A stretch of DNA of 43,082 nt from Clostridiales bacterium (GTDB lineage Bacteria > Bacillota > Clostridia > Lachnospirales > Lachnospiraceae). Of the stretch, positions 32,526 to 41,703 are shown in pieces. A program made the position numbers and the translations under genes. How positions within the stretch are numbered: the stretch's first letter is position 1; each line of letters starts with the position of its first letter. The notes below the pieces were generated by a model. The model saw only the letters and a program-made list of their open reading frames with translations. It made no database searches and was not told where the DNA came from. The stretch is from positions 8,756 through 51,837 of the forward strand of contig JAAVHR010000016.1 in NCBI GenBank assembly GCA_014799595.1, in the 5' to 3' direction.

Positions 32526-34979
32526 TTATAAATCCACTTTTACTTTCTCTAAATGCCAAATTTCTTTTGCATACTCTTCAATCGTACGATCGGAAGAGAA
32601 CTTACCACATTTTGCAGTATTTAAAATTGCAGATTTTGCCCAACCTGCTTCATCTTTATAAGCCTTCTCTACCTTTTTCTGAGCTTCCTCATAGGAACGG
32701 AAGTCTTTTAAAATAAAGTATTGGTCTGCTCTCTCTCCACCATTACGTTCTAATAGCGAATTGTAAATCTCACGGAATAATTCTGGATTATCCTTAGAAT
32801 AAAATCCGTTGATAAGCTGTGTTAATACTGCACGGACATCCTGATCGGTGTTATAAATATCCTTCGGATTATACTGATCATTATGCTCATACGCAATAAC
32901 TTCGTCGGAACTTAAACCAAAGATAAATGCATTCTCTTTTCCAACTTCTTCTACAATTTCTACATTAGCTCCATCCATCGTTCCAAGAGTAAGAGCACCA
33001 TTCAACATAAACTTCATGTTACCAGTACCAGAAGCCTCTTTACTTGCAGTAGAAATCTGTTCTGAAACATCTGCTGCAGCAAAAATCCATTCTGCATTGG
33101 ATACTCTGTAATCTTCAATAAATACAACTTTAATCTTTCCATCAATGGACTTATCATTATTGATTACATCACCTACACTGTTAATCAACTTAATAATCGC
33201 TTTGGCTCTACGGTATCCCGCAGAAGCCTTTGCTCCAAAAATAAAAGTTCTTGGATAAAATTCCATAGCAGGATTCTGTTTCAATTGATTATATAAATGC
33301 ATAATGTGTAAAATATTCAACAACTGACGTTTATATTCATGCAATCTCTTTACCTGTACATCAAAAATAGAACGAGGATCTACTTCAATACCATTGTGTT
33401 CTTTGATGTATTTTGCTAAGCGGACTTTATTTTGATATTTAATCTGCATAAATTCCTTCTGGCATTTTTCATCTTCTGCATAGATTGCCAGATTATCAAT
33501 ATGGGACAAATCCGTAATCCAATCTGAACCAATCTTTTCAGTTACCCAGTCAGCTAACAACGGATTACCATGCAGCAAGAAACGTCTCTGGGTAATACCA
33601 TTTGTTTTATTATTAAACTTCTCAGGCATCATCTGATAGAAGTCTTTTAATTCCTGATTCTTAAGAATCTCTGTATGAAGTCTTGCTACACCGTTTACAG
33701 AGAAACTTGCGGCAATTGCAAGATGTGCCATCTTAACCTGGCCATCATAAATTATTGCCATCTTCTTTACTTTTTCAAAGTCATTTGGATACTTCTCCTG
33801 TATCTCCATAATAAAACGTTTATTAATCTCTTCTACAATCTGATAAATACGTGGCAATAATCTGGAGAATAATTCCAATGGCCATTTTTCAAGAGCCTCT
33901 GACATAATAGTATGATTTGTATATGCACAAGTCTTATTGGTAACTTCCCAAGCCTCATCCCAGGATAAATCATATTCATCCAATAATATTCTCATCAATT
34001 CTGCAACAGTAACGGTTGGATGTGTATCATTAAGCTGGAAACATACTTTTTCATGAATATTACGAATGTCATCATGATTCTGCATATATTTGTTTACTGC
34101 ACGTTGAATACTTGCAGATACAAAGAAATACTGCTGTTTCAAACGTAATTCTTTACCAGCATAGTGGTTATCATTTGGATACAATACTTCGCAGATAGTT
34201 CTTGCAAGGTTCTGCTGTTCTACTGCCTTCTGATAATCACCTTTATCAAAAGAATCTAAACTAAAAGTATCAATTGCCTCTGCATCCCAAATACGAAGTG
34301 TATTTACAACATTATTGTTGTAACCAACAACTGGTAAATCATAAGGAACTGCACGAACAGACTGGTAATTCTCCTGCACATATCTCTCTTTTCCATTCTC
34401 ATCACGCTGTACAGTTACATAACCACCAAATTTAACTTCAACTGCATATTCTGCTCTCTTCATCTCAAATGGATTGCCATTCTTCAACCAATCATCTGGT
34501 GTTTCAATCTGAAATCCATTTTCAATCTTCTGTTTAAACATACCATACTTATAACGGATACCGCATCCATAAGCAGGATATCCCAAAGTTGCTAAAGAAT
34601 CCAAAAAACAAGCAGCAAGCCGTCCAAGACCACCATTACCAAGGGCAGCATCTGGCTCCTGATCTTCGATTACATCAAGGTCAAGTCCTAATTCTTCAAT
34701 GGCTTCCTTGATTGCCTGATTGCCCTTTAAATTGATAATAATATTTCCCAATGCTCTTCCCATTAAGAACTCCATGGATAAATAGTAAACTGTCTTTTTG
34801 TCTTCTTTTTCAAACTGTTTGTGGGAAGCCATCCATTGATCTACTACAATATCCTTTGCCGCATAAGCAACAGCCTGAAATAACTGTCCTTGTTCTGCAT
34901 CTTCTACCGATCTGCGGAATAATACCTTTAAATTGTCCACTACACTTTGTTTAAATTCTTCTTTGTTAATTTCAGCCAT
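32526..34979 (-). CDS. glgP: Glycogen/starch/maltodextrin phosphorylase
   Basis: The 817-residue enzyme is of normal family length. It has the N-terminal YYLSMEFLMGRALGNIIINL and NGGLGRLAACFLDSLATL, and in the C-terminal domain the PLP-lysine motif EASGTGNMKFMLNGALTLGTMDGANVEI. It releases glucose-1-phosphate from alpha-1,4-glucans with phosphate in the cytoplasm. ATG 34979 has GGAGGGG 6 bases upstream; the track start is 28 codons too early and has no site. It seems to stand alone, with the 124-bp element directly behind its stop. Confidence 0.96.
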   Translation of the reverse strand: MAEINKEEFKQSVVDNLKVLFRRSVEDAEQGQLFQAVAYAAKDIVVDQWMASHKQFEKEDKKTVYYLSMEFLMGRALGNIIINLKGNQAIKEAIEELGLDLDVIEDQEPDAALGNGGLGRLAACFLDSLATLGYPAYGCGIRYKYGMFKQKIENGFQIETPDDWLKNGNPFEMKRAEYAVEVKFGGYVTVQRDENGKERYVQENYQSVRAVPYDLPVVGYNNNVVNTLRIWDAEAIDTFSLDSFDKGDYQKAVEQQNLARTICEVLYPNDNHYAGKELRLKQQYFFVSASIQRAVNKYMQNHDDIRNIHEKVCFQLNDTHPTVTVAELMRILLDEYDLSWDEAWEVTNKTCAYTNHTIMSEALEKWPLELFSRLLPRIYQIVEEINKRFIMEIQEKYPNDFEKVKKMAIIYDGQVKMAHLAIAASFSVNGVARLHTEILKNQELKDFYQMMPEKFNNKTNGITQRRFLLHGNPLLADWVTEKIGSDWITDLSHIDNLAIYAEDEKCQKEFMQIKYQNKVRLAKYIKEHNGIEVDPRSIFDVQVKRLHEYKRQLLNILHIMHLYNQLKQNPAMEFYPRTFIFGAKASAGYRRAKAIIKLINSVGDVINNDKSIDGKIKVVFIEDYRVSNAEWIFAAADVSEQISTASKEASGTGNMKFMLNGALTLGTMDGANVEIVEEVGKENAFIFGLSSDEVIAYEHNDQYNPKDIYNTDQDVRAVLTQLINGFYSKDNPELFREIYNSLLERNGGERADQYFILKDFRSYEEAQKKVEKAYKDEAGWAKSAILNTAKCGKFSSDRTIEEYAKEIWHLEKVKVDL

Positions 34980-35140
34980 GTGAAACCCCTCCATATAAAC
35001 TTTTCTTTCTTTGTAAGCATGTATCCCTATGTTTCCATTGTCATACCCCACAGAATCATACATGTATACAGTAATTTTTAATTCTTATCTGCTTATGTAT
35101 TACTTCTATTATTCACTAATGAAGTAATTATTATGCTATC

Positions 35141-35773
35141 TTATCGGTTTCTTCCTTGCATCTGTTGTTTCATAATGTATTTTGCTAAGAAATCGCTAGG
35201 TTTGCTTAATGCACATCCATAGATATACTCATTCCGCTCTTCACTTACTTTCTGTATCCGGACAATATGACCATTTAAAAGTGCAACTTTCCCTTCTGCT
35301 ATTTCAAAACGGATCTCTGCTCTCTTTCCTATGTCAAATTCTTCCTCACTTACGAATCCAAAACCAGTCTCACTTACATCTTTTAGAATAACGGAATATT
35401 TCTTTACTCCCTCTGCTGTGGTAATTCCCACTCTTGTTTGCTTTCCTACAAACAAGCGAAAAGCATTTCTCCGATTGGTATACTCTCCTTCTTCTTTGCT
35501 TAGTGTAATTTTGTAATACAACTCTTTTTTTAGTATAACCTGATCAATCTTAATATCAGGCCATACATAAAGTTTACCTCTTTGATTATAAAGCAGATTA
35601 CCAATCATCTCTGTTGGAAACTTTACATAAGTACCATCGCTCTTGATAATTTTTTCTGCCAATACAATATTCTTCTTTACACCAACAATTGCTGTATCAT
35701 ATACTTCTTTCTGGCTTCCGGCATAATATTGTATTTGTACTACCGTTCCAGCCTTTAACTCAGCTATATGCAT
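35141..35773 (-). CDS. PilZ-domain c-di-GMP-binding protein, YcgR/flagellar brake-like
   Basis: The 210-residue protein has an N-terminal beta-barrel domain (1-95) like the YcgR N-domain. The PilZ domain (about 98-200) carries the ligand residues: NRRNAFR (RxxxR) and DVSETGFGF (D-x-S-x-x-G). It should bind cyclic-di-GMP and pass the signal to a motility or surface target. No flagellar genes are nearby, but a type IV pilus operon lies 6 kb away. It is preceded by a well-formed sigma-A promoter and a leader of about 260 nt of unknown function. Confidence 0.9.
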   Translation of the reverse strand: MHIAELKAGTVVQIQYYAGSQKEVYDTAIVGVKKNIVLAEKIIKSDGTYVKFPTEMIGNLLYNQRGKLYVWPDIKIDQVILKKELYYKITLSKEEGEYTNRRNAFRLFVGKQTRVGITTAEGVKKYSVILKDVSETGFGFVSEEEFDIGKRAEIRFEIAEGKVALLNGHIVRIQKVSEERNEYIYGCALSKPSDFLAKYIMKQQMQGRNR

Positions 35774-36033
35774 ACTACCGCCTCGCTTTCTCTTTTGTAA
35801 GATCCTTATTGCTTGAAAATTTGTTATTTTAAAACCTGTTAAAAATTATTTCCATCTGTCAATTTCATTGCGAGTATTATCGATAGCATATTGGGCCACC
35901 AATCTTTCCTGTCTTTGCAACAATCAGAACACCAAATATTGTATACAGCTTTCTAAAACATACTTATATACATTCTTTGCAATACAGTGTTCCACATTTT
36001 TGAAACTTACATACAAGCCAGATAACAATTGCA
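35774..36033 (-). ncRNA. Long structured leader of the PilZ gene, or small RNA candidate
   Basis: From the predicted start near 36033 to the PilZ ATG there are about 260 nt without a credible reading frame. A bulged long hairpin is predicted: GAACAC...TATTG pairs with CAATA...GTGTTC, enclosing about 37 nt with more pairing. ATTGG-TGGC-CCAAT and other small stems follow. It matches no c-di-GMP-I or other riboswitch consensus I could recall. The rod-like form recalls 6S RNA, but that is unproven. Confidence 0.4.
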
Positions 36034-36039
36034 ATTTCT

Positions 36040-36068
36040 ATTATAACCTTTTTGTAACTTTTTCTCAA
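36040..36068 (-). promoter_or_regulatory. Strong sigma-A promoter upstream of the PilZ leader
   Basis: TTGAGA and a consensus TATAAT are separated by 17 bases on the minus strand. Confidence 0.8.
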
Positions 36069-36106
36069 GTATTTTCAGAAAATCTCTTTTCAACAAGGTT
36101 ATATTC

Positions 36107-36183
36107 GTTTACTGTTCACACCCAATGTCCAACCATACAACATCCTCGTGGTGGCTTGATTTATACATTGGTTGAATTGTAAC
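36107..36183. repeat. Decayed GTTAC-type element
   Basis: GTTTACTGTTCACACCC at the left and GGTTGAATTGTAAC at the right are imperfect inverted ends with an inner stem (CAATGT.../...ACATTG). It lies between the transglutaminase stop and the PilZ promoter. It has diverged too far to show a flanking duplication. Confidence 0.5.
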
Positions 36184-36230
36184 CAGTATATGCATTTTAT
36201 CTATAACATAATTCCTAATTTGTATAAATT

Positions 36231-38075
36231 TTATTCTTTTACACTAATATTACATACATATTTTTTTCCAGCAACTTTAACTGTTATTTTTACATTTCCG
36301 GCTTTTTTTCCTGTTACTTTTCCACTATTATTTACAGTTGCAACCGCCTTATTGGAAGAACTCCATGTTACTTTTTTCTTTGTTCCAGACACTTTAAAAC
36401 TTGTACTTTTTCCTACAAAAACCGTTGCCCTGGTTTTATTTAAATAGGCTCCGTTAGTGCCTTTTATTGTAGTAGCTGTTTTACTTACCGAAGAAGTTTT
36501 CGCCTTTGGATAACTTCCATTGTTCCAAGTATGATTTTTCTTCATAAAAGAATCCTTTACAAATAAATATGTGATTCCTGCTTTTTTATTGGTATTATCT
36601 ACTTTTCCATTTTTCCCTGTTTTCACTGGGTCATTCAGGGTACAATCCACATGGTACCATTTCCCACCTACACAAACCAGATTCCATGCATGCCCCTGTT
36701 GTCCAGAACCACTTTTCACATAACCATTTACTTTTTTACATGGAATCCCATACATATCCATAATTTCCATAAAAGCATAAGAATATCCTTCACACACTGC
36801 CAGACCTTTTTCTAATGCCCCTTGGGCAGTGTAGCTTTCATAAGGCAGATATTGAAGACCTTGATAATATCTCTTATCATACGAGACATTCCGAGCCAGC
36901 CATTTATTGGCAGCTAATACCTTCTCATAATCAGACATATTGGGGGTAACATACGCTTCCTTTATTACTTTACATACATTTTTCTTTGTTCTCTTTAATA
37001 CTTGGAAAGTATAAGTATGTGTGACATTATCAAGTTTTAAAGTTATTTTTGCTTTTCCCGTCTTCTTTGCTTTTAAAATTCCATAAGACGAAACAGATAA
37101 CACTTTACTGTTAGAACTTTTGATAGAAAGTTTTGTTCCACCATAATTATAAATATTAAATTGACGTTCCTCACCCACATACATGTGACTGCTCTTTGCA
37201 TCAATCTTTTGGGCAGTTGTGGTGCTGGTTAAAATACCCCTTTCATATTTTTCCATATATTCTTTCTGTGCATATTGGTATGCAGCAGATCCTTCTGGTG
37301 TTACAAAAGTAAGTATCTGGAAATTACATCCCTTAAATGTTTTTTTTGATGCACCAATATTTTTCACAGATGCTGGTATTACAATCTGATACAACTTGCT
37401 GCAGCCTGCAAATGCACTTTTTCCTATGGTCTTTGTACCATCTGGCAGATTTATCTTTTTCAAACTGGTACAATTTTGAAAAGCAGCATCTCCTATCGTA
37501 GTAAGTCCTTTTTGTAAAGTTACTTCTGATAAATTGGAACAGTTTTGAAAGGCTCCTTGTGAGATTTTTTCACAATTCCCGCTGATGCTAGCACCTGTAA
37601 GACTTTTGCAAGACGCAAAAGCATATTTTCCCATCTGGATAACTGTTGTTGGTATGATAACAGATTCTATTTTCGCACCACTAAATGCACGTTCCCCTAT
37701 AGAAACCAACCCTTCTGGCAATATAATTTCTTCTGCTGATGTCTGGTAAAATCCATAATCTCCAATTTTTTCAATATTGATTCCAAGAACAATTTTCTTT
37801 GCTTGCAAAGACTCGCCAAATACGTTGCTGCAAATACTTGTAACTGGTTTTCCCTGATAGGTATCCGGAATAACCAATTCTTCTTTATCTTGTAATACTG
37901 CTATAACTTCATAAGAATCTGTTTCTTCCTGAAAATTGTAAGCAAATACTTCTTCCTCTGCTGTTTCCTCTACTTCTTGTGCCTGAATCTCTGTTGTTTT
38001 CATCATAAAACACACAAATCCCAGAAAAAGAATCATGCAAATTCCGTATATTTTTTTATAATTATATTTTTTCAT
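36231..38075 (-). CDS. Secreted BspA-type LRR protein with transglutaminase-like and Ig-like domains
   Basis: The 614-residue protein has a signal peptide (ICMILFLGFVCFMMKTTEIQAQ). BspA-like leucine-rich repeats follow (about 60-260, e.g. IGDAAFQNCTSLKKINLPDGTKTIGKSAFAGC), then an Ig-like/Big-2-type domain (about 295-360). The transglutaminase-like domain (about 370-500) shows its triad: Cys in GLAVCEGYSYAF, His in GQQGHAWNLV, Asp in WYHVDCTLNDP. A second Big-2 domain ends it (VTWSSSNKAVATVNNSGKVTGKKAG). It is likely a surface protein that crosslinks or cleaves proteins. No LPXTG or anchoring motif is visible at the end, so retention is unclear. Confidence 0.9.
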   Translation of the reverse strand: MKKYNYKKIYGICMILFLGFVCFMMKTTEIQAQEVEETAEEEVFAYNFQEETDSYEVIAVLQDKEELVIPDTYQGKPVTSICSNVFGESLQAKKIVLGINIEKIGDYGFYQTSAEEIILPEGLVSIGERAFSGAKIESVIIPTTVIQMGKYAFASCKSLTGASISGNCEKISQGAFQNCSNLSEVTLQKGLTTIGDAAFQNCTSLKKINLPDGTKTIGKSAFAGCSKLYQIVIPASVKNIGASKKTFKGCNFQILTFVTPEGSAAYQYAQKEYMEKYERGILTSTTTAQKIDAKSSHMYVGEERQFNIYNYGGTKLSIKSSNSKVLSVSSYGILKAKKTGKAKITLKLDNVTHTYTFQVLKRTKKNVCKVIKEAYVTPNMSDYEKVLAANKWLARNVSYDKRYYQGLQYLPYESYTAQGALEKGLAVCEGYSYAFMEIMDMYGIPCKKVNGYVKSGSGQQGHAWNLVCVGGKWYHVDCTLNDPVKTGKNGKVDNTNKKAGITYLFVKDSFMKKNHTWNNGSYPKAKTSSVSKTATTIKGTNGAYLNKTRATVFVGKSTSFKVSGTKKKVTWSSSNKAVATVNNSGKVTGKKAGNVKITVKVAGKKYVCNISVKE

Positions 38076-38149
38076 AGAAATTCCTCCTTGTATTTCTATC
38101 TATGTCATACAATTAAGCTCTACTACCTATATGTATTCCCCAGACAAAT

Positions 38150-38395
38150 GGCTGTATAGATGTGTGCCTTAACACACTATCATACAGCCATTTACTCTAA
38201 AAGTGTTATCAATAGATATACCATTGGTTTGTGCTTGCACAAAGACCAATTGGTATATCTATCGTAGAACCTGATGTATATGAGCATATAAGGCGATAGC
38301 CTAGAATGCAAATACACATTAGGCGGTTATGAAAGCACGCAGTGCGGAGTAACCGACACTTTCATTTTTGGTGATGCTACCGAAGGCAGCATATA
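38150..38395. repeat. Array of five hairpins between ileS and the transglutaminase gene
   Basis: Successive inverted repeats are AAATGGCTGTAT/ATACAGCCATTT (38154-38195 region); TAGATATACCA...GTGC with GCAC...TGGTATATCTA (about 38213-38264); GCCTA/TAGGC; CGGTTA...TAACCG; and ATGCT/AGCAT. Imperfect direct repeats AAGTGTTATCAAT and AAATGTTATCGAT lie at about 38203 and 38408. The right copy includes the ileS stop codon. It may be another kind of mini-element; no reading frame is seen. Confidence 0.6.
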
Positions 38396-38412
38396 GGTTT
38401 ACTATGGAAATG

Positions 38413-41400
38413 TTATCGATTAATTCGTTCTACAGCCATTGTTACAGTCTCACCATTTACATCCCATTCTTTTACATAACCATCTATATCACCAAGAATA
38501 ATGCTGTCTGCCAAAACTTTTTCTTTAATGCTGTCTGCATTTCTCTTTAAGACTTGTGCAATCTTATCATTGCCATCTGCATAAACATGAATGCGATCCA
38601 TCACTTCAAAATCTGCTTCTTTACGCATTGTCTGAATCTTGCTGATAAGCTCAAGAACATATCCTTCCTCAATAAGCTCTTCATTCAGCGTAGTATCCAG
38701 AACTACAGTAATACCATGATCGCTTTCTGATACAAAGCCTTCCATCTGTGCAGCTTCAATCAGTAAATCATCTTTTTCCAAAACTTCATCTTTATCATTA
38801 AAGTGAATGGTTAAATTACCCTTTTCATTTAATTCGTCCATCGCTTCATTACCATTTAAGTTTGCAAGAAATTCTTTTAGGGCATTGATATCTTTACCAA
38901 ACCTTTTACCTAAAGTCTTTAACTGTGGCTTAAAGGTGTAAGAAGTAAATTCTCTTACATCCTCAGTAAAGATAACTTCTTTTACATTCAATTCTTCTGC
39001 AATAATTTCTTTGTAGAAATCAGACAATTCATTCTCTGCTTTCACAAACATCTTGCCAATTGGCTGTCTATTCTTAATATTTGCAGTATTTCTGCAGGCA
39101 CGTCCCAATACAACTGCTTCTAGTACCTCCTCCATATCTGCTTCAAGCTTTTTGTCGATCCATTCTTCTTTTACTGTTGGGAAGTCACAAAGATGAATAC
39201 TCTCTGGAGCATTCTCATCTACGCTTCTTACCATATTCTGGTAAATATCCTCTGTCATAAAAGGAATCATTGGTGCACTTGCTTTACAAATGGTAACCAA
39301 AGCAGTATATAAAGTCATATATGCATTAATCTTGTCCTGTTCCATTCCTTTTGCCCAGAAACGCTCACGTCCACGACGTACATACCAGTTACTCATTTCA
39401 TCTACAAATTCCTGTAATGCTCTTGCTGTCTCTGGCAGCTTGTAATTTGATAAATTCTCATCTACCGTTTTTACAACTGTGTTCAGCTTAGAAAGCAGCC
39501 ATTTGTCCATAACCGGAAGATTCTCATAATCTAAAATATAATTCTTTGGATTAAATTCGTCAATTTCCGCATACAAAACAAAGAATGCATAAGTATTCCA
39601 AAGAGTACCCATAAACTTACGTTGTCCCTCGGTTACTGCCTTTCCATGGAAACGGTTTGGCAGCCATGGAGCACTGTTAATATAAAAATACCAACGAATG
39701 GCATCTGCACCATATTCATTCAATGCTTCCATTGGATCAATAGCATTTCCTTTGGACTTAGACATCTTCTGCCCATTCTCATCCTGCACATGACCAAGAA
39801 CAATAACATTCTTATATGGAGCCTTATTAAATAACAAGGTAGAAATTGCAAGGAGAGAATAGAACCATCCTCTGGTCTGGTCTACCGCCTCAGAAATAAA
39901 ATCTGCCGGGAACTGTTTCTCAAATAAATCTTTATTTTCAAATGGATAATGATGTTGTGCAAATGGCATAGAGCCTGAATCAAACCAGCAGTCAATCACT
40001 TCTGGTACTCTCTTCATCTCTTTGCCGCAATCTGGACATTTGATGGTTACCGCATCAATGTATGGACGATGCAATTCTATATCATCTGGACAATTATCCG
40101 ACATACTCTTTAATTCTTCAATACTTCCAATGGCATGCTGGCATCCACAACTACATTCCCAGATATTTAATGGTGTTCCCCAGTAACGGTTACGGCTTAC
40201 ACCCCAGTCCTGCACATTTTCTAACCAGTCACCAAAACGTCCTTTTCCAATAGTTGCTGGAATCCAATTAATGGTATTGTTATTTGCAATCAAATCATCT
40301 TTTACTGCTGTCATTTTAATAAACCATGATTCTCTTGCATAATAAATTAATGGGGTATCACATCTCCAACAGAATGGGTAACTATGCTCAAATTTCAACG
40401 CTTTAAATAGCAGTTTCTTTGCAGCCAATGATTTAAACACAAGTTCATCTGCCTTCTTACAGAATACACCTGCCATGTCGGTAACTTCTGGTTTCATTTC
40501 ACCTTTTTCATCTACTAACTGTACAAAAGGCAAATCATATTTTCGACCAACCTTCGCATCATCTTCACCAAATGCAGGAGCGATATGAACCACTCCAGTA
40601 CCATCTGTCAAGGTTACATAGGTATCACAAACCACATAGAAAGCTTTTTTGTTTCCAACCATGGTACGGTCACCAGGGTCTCCTACTGTTCCATCTGGTT
40701 TGTTAAAAGCATAATCAAACAATGGTACATACTGTTTGTGTTCTAAATCTGTACCCACATAAGTCTCTACTACTTCGTATTTTCCATCAATCACAGAAGA
40801 AAGTAATGCTTCTGCCATAATATAATATTCTGTTCTAACAGCAGTATCTTCTTCTCCTTCTTTTACCACATCATTTTTTTCATTTACCTGCACTTTTATC
40901 TTTACATATTGCTCGTTTGGATTCACACAAAGAGCCACGTTAGAAGGCAATGTCCAAGGGGTAGTGGTCCATGCTAAGATATACTCATCTTCTGTGCCTG
41001 CTACCTTAAACTTTGCAATAGCAGATTTTTCTTTTACATCTTTGTATCCTTGTGCCACTTCATGAGAAGAAAGGGGAGTTCCACAACGTGGGCAGTAAGG
41101 CACAATCTTATGGCCTTTGTACAAAAGTTTTTTATCCCAGATATTCTTTAAAGCCCACCATTCTGATTCAATAAAATCATTGTGGTAGGTAACATAAGGA
41201 TTGTCCATATCTGCCCAGAAACCAACAGTTCCCGAAAAATCTTCCCACATACCTTTATATTTCCATACAGATTCTTTACATTTTGTGATAAATGGCTCTA
41301 AACCATATTCTTCAATTTGTTCTTTTCCATCCAAGCCAAGAAGTTTCTCTACTTCCAATTCTACCGGAAGTCCATGGGTATCCCATCCGGCTTTTCTTGG

Positions 41401-41637
41401 CACCATTTTTCCTTTCATGGTCTGATATCTTGGAATCATATCCTTGATAACACGGGTCAACACATGACCAATGTGAGGCTTACCATTAGCTGTTGGTGGT
41501 CCATCATAAAAAGTATAGGTTTCTCCTTCTTTTCTTGAATCCATACTTTTCTTAAAAATGTCATTATCTTTCCAAAACTTCTCTACTGCTTTCTCTCTGT
41601 CAACGAAATTAAGATTCTTATCAACTTTCTGATACAT
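38413..41637 (-). CDS. ileS: Isoleucyl-tRNA synthetase, long (IleS2-like) form
   Basis: The 1074-residue enzyme has the class I motifs PPTANGKPHIGH (HIGH) near 47-58 and GQKMSKSKGN (KMSKS) near 600, with the CP1 editing domain in between. A C-terminal anticodon region follows; the sequence KGHKIVPYCPRCGTPLSSHEVAQGY is typical of the eukaryote-like branch. E. coli and B. subtilis enzymes are about 920-940 residues, so the length and motifs suggest the IleS2 type, which in other bacteria is linked with low mupirocin sensitivity; this is inference. It is preceded by GGAGGAT and lies 66 bases after a Nudix gene under an Ile T-box. Confidence 0.96.
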   Translation of the reverse strand: MYQKVDKNLNFVDREKAVEKFWKDNDIFKKSMDSRKEGETYTFYDGPPTANGKPHIGHVLTRVIKDMIPRYQTMKGKMVPRKAGWDTHGLPVELEVEKLLGLDGKEQIEEYGLEPFITKCKESVWKYKGMWEDFSGTVGFWADMDNPYVTYHNDFIESEWWALKNIWDKKLLYKGHKIVPYCPRCGTPLSSHEVAQGYKDVKEKSAIAKFKVAGTEDEYILAWTTTPWTLPSNVALCVNPNEQYVKIKVQVNEKNDVVKEGEEDTAVRTEYYIMAEALLSSVIDGKYEVVETYVGTDLEHKQYVPLFDYAFNKPDGTVGDPGDRTMVGNKKAFYVVCDTYVTLTDGTGVVHIAPAFGEDDAKVGRKYDLPFVQLVDEKGEMKPEVTDMAGVFCKKADELVFKSLAAKKLLFKALKFEHSYPFCWRCDTPLIYYARESWFIKMTAVKDDLIANNNTINWIPATIGKGRFGDWLENVQDWGVSRNRYWGTPLNIWECSCGCQHAIGSIEELKSMSDNCPDDIELHRPYIDAVTIKCPDCGKEMKRVPEVIDCWFDSGSMPFAQHHYPFENKDLFEKQFPADFISEAVDQTRGWFYSLLAISTLLFNKAPYKNVIVLGHVQDENGQKMSKSKGNAIDPMEALNEYGADAIRWYFYINSAPWLPNRFHGKAVTEGQRKFMGTLWNTYAFFVLYAEIDEFNPKNYILDYENLPVMDKWLLSKLNTVVKTVDENLSNYKLPETARALQEFVDEMSNWYVRRGRERFWAKGMEQDKINAYMTLYTALVTICKASAPMIPFMTEDIYQNMVRSVDENAPESIHLCDFPTVKEEWIDKKLEADMEEVLEAVVLGRACRNTANIKNRQPIGKMFVKAENELSDFYKEIIAEELNVKEVIFTEDVREFTSYTFKPQLKTLGKRFGKDINALKEFLANLNGNEAMDELNEKGNLTIHFNDKDEVLEKDDLLIEAAQMEGFVSESDHGITVVLDTTLNEELIEEGYVLELISKIQTMRKEADFEVMDRIHVYADGNDKIAQVLKRNADSIKEKVLADSIILGDIDGYVKEWDVNGETVTMAVERINR

Positions 41638-41665
41638 TTCTAATCCTCCTTTTTTTCTCTCATTT

Positions 41666-41693
41666 GTAACTGTTCAGAACCATGAACAGTTAC
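41666..41693. mobile_element. 28-bp minimal palindromic element with 8-bp duplication
   Basis: GTAACTGTTCAG and CATGAACAGTTAC form a near-perfect 28-bp palindrome between the Nudix stop and the ileS start. It is flanked by perfect 8-bp copies of TCTCATTT (41658-41665 and 41694-41701), so the 28 bp alone appear to have inserted. It is the smallest member of the family in this window. Confidence 0.88.
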
Positions 41694-41703
41694 TCTCATT
41701 TTA

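Noticed and set aside
35774-36033. c-di-GMP-I or -II riboswitch in the PilZ leader
   Set aside because: The conserved GCAAA-GCC core and tetraloop receptor arrangement are not present; the GCAAAGACAGG segment alone is not enough.
35868-36182. 104-residue plus-strand ORF upstream of the PilZ gene
   Set aside because: It has no ribosome binding site and overlaps a strong minus-strand promoter and leader.
1244-41693. CRISPR array interpretation of the many short palindromic repeats
   Set aside because: The copies are kilobases apart, inverted, of differing length and with 8-bp target duplications; no spacer array or cas gene is present.
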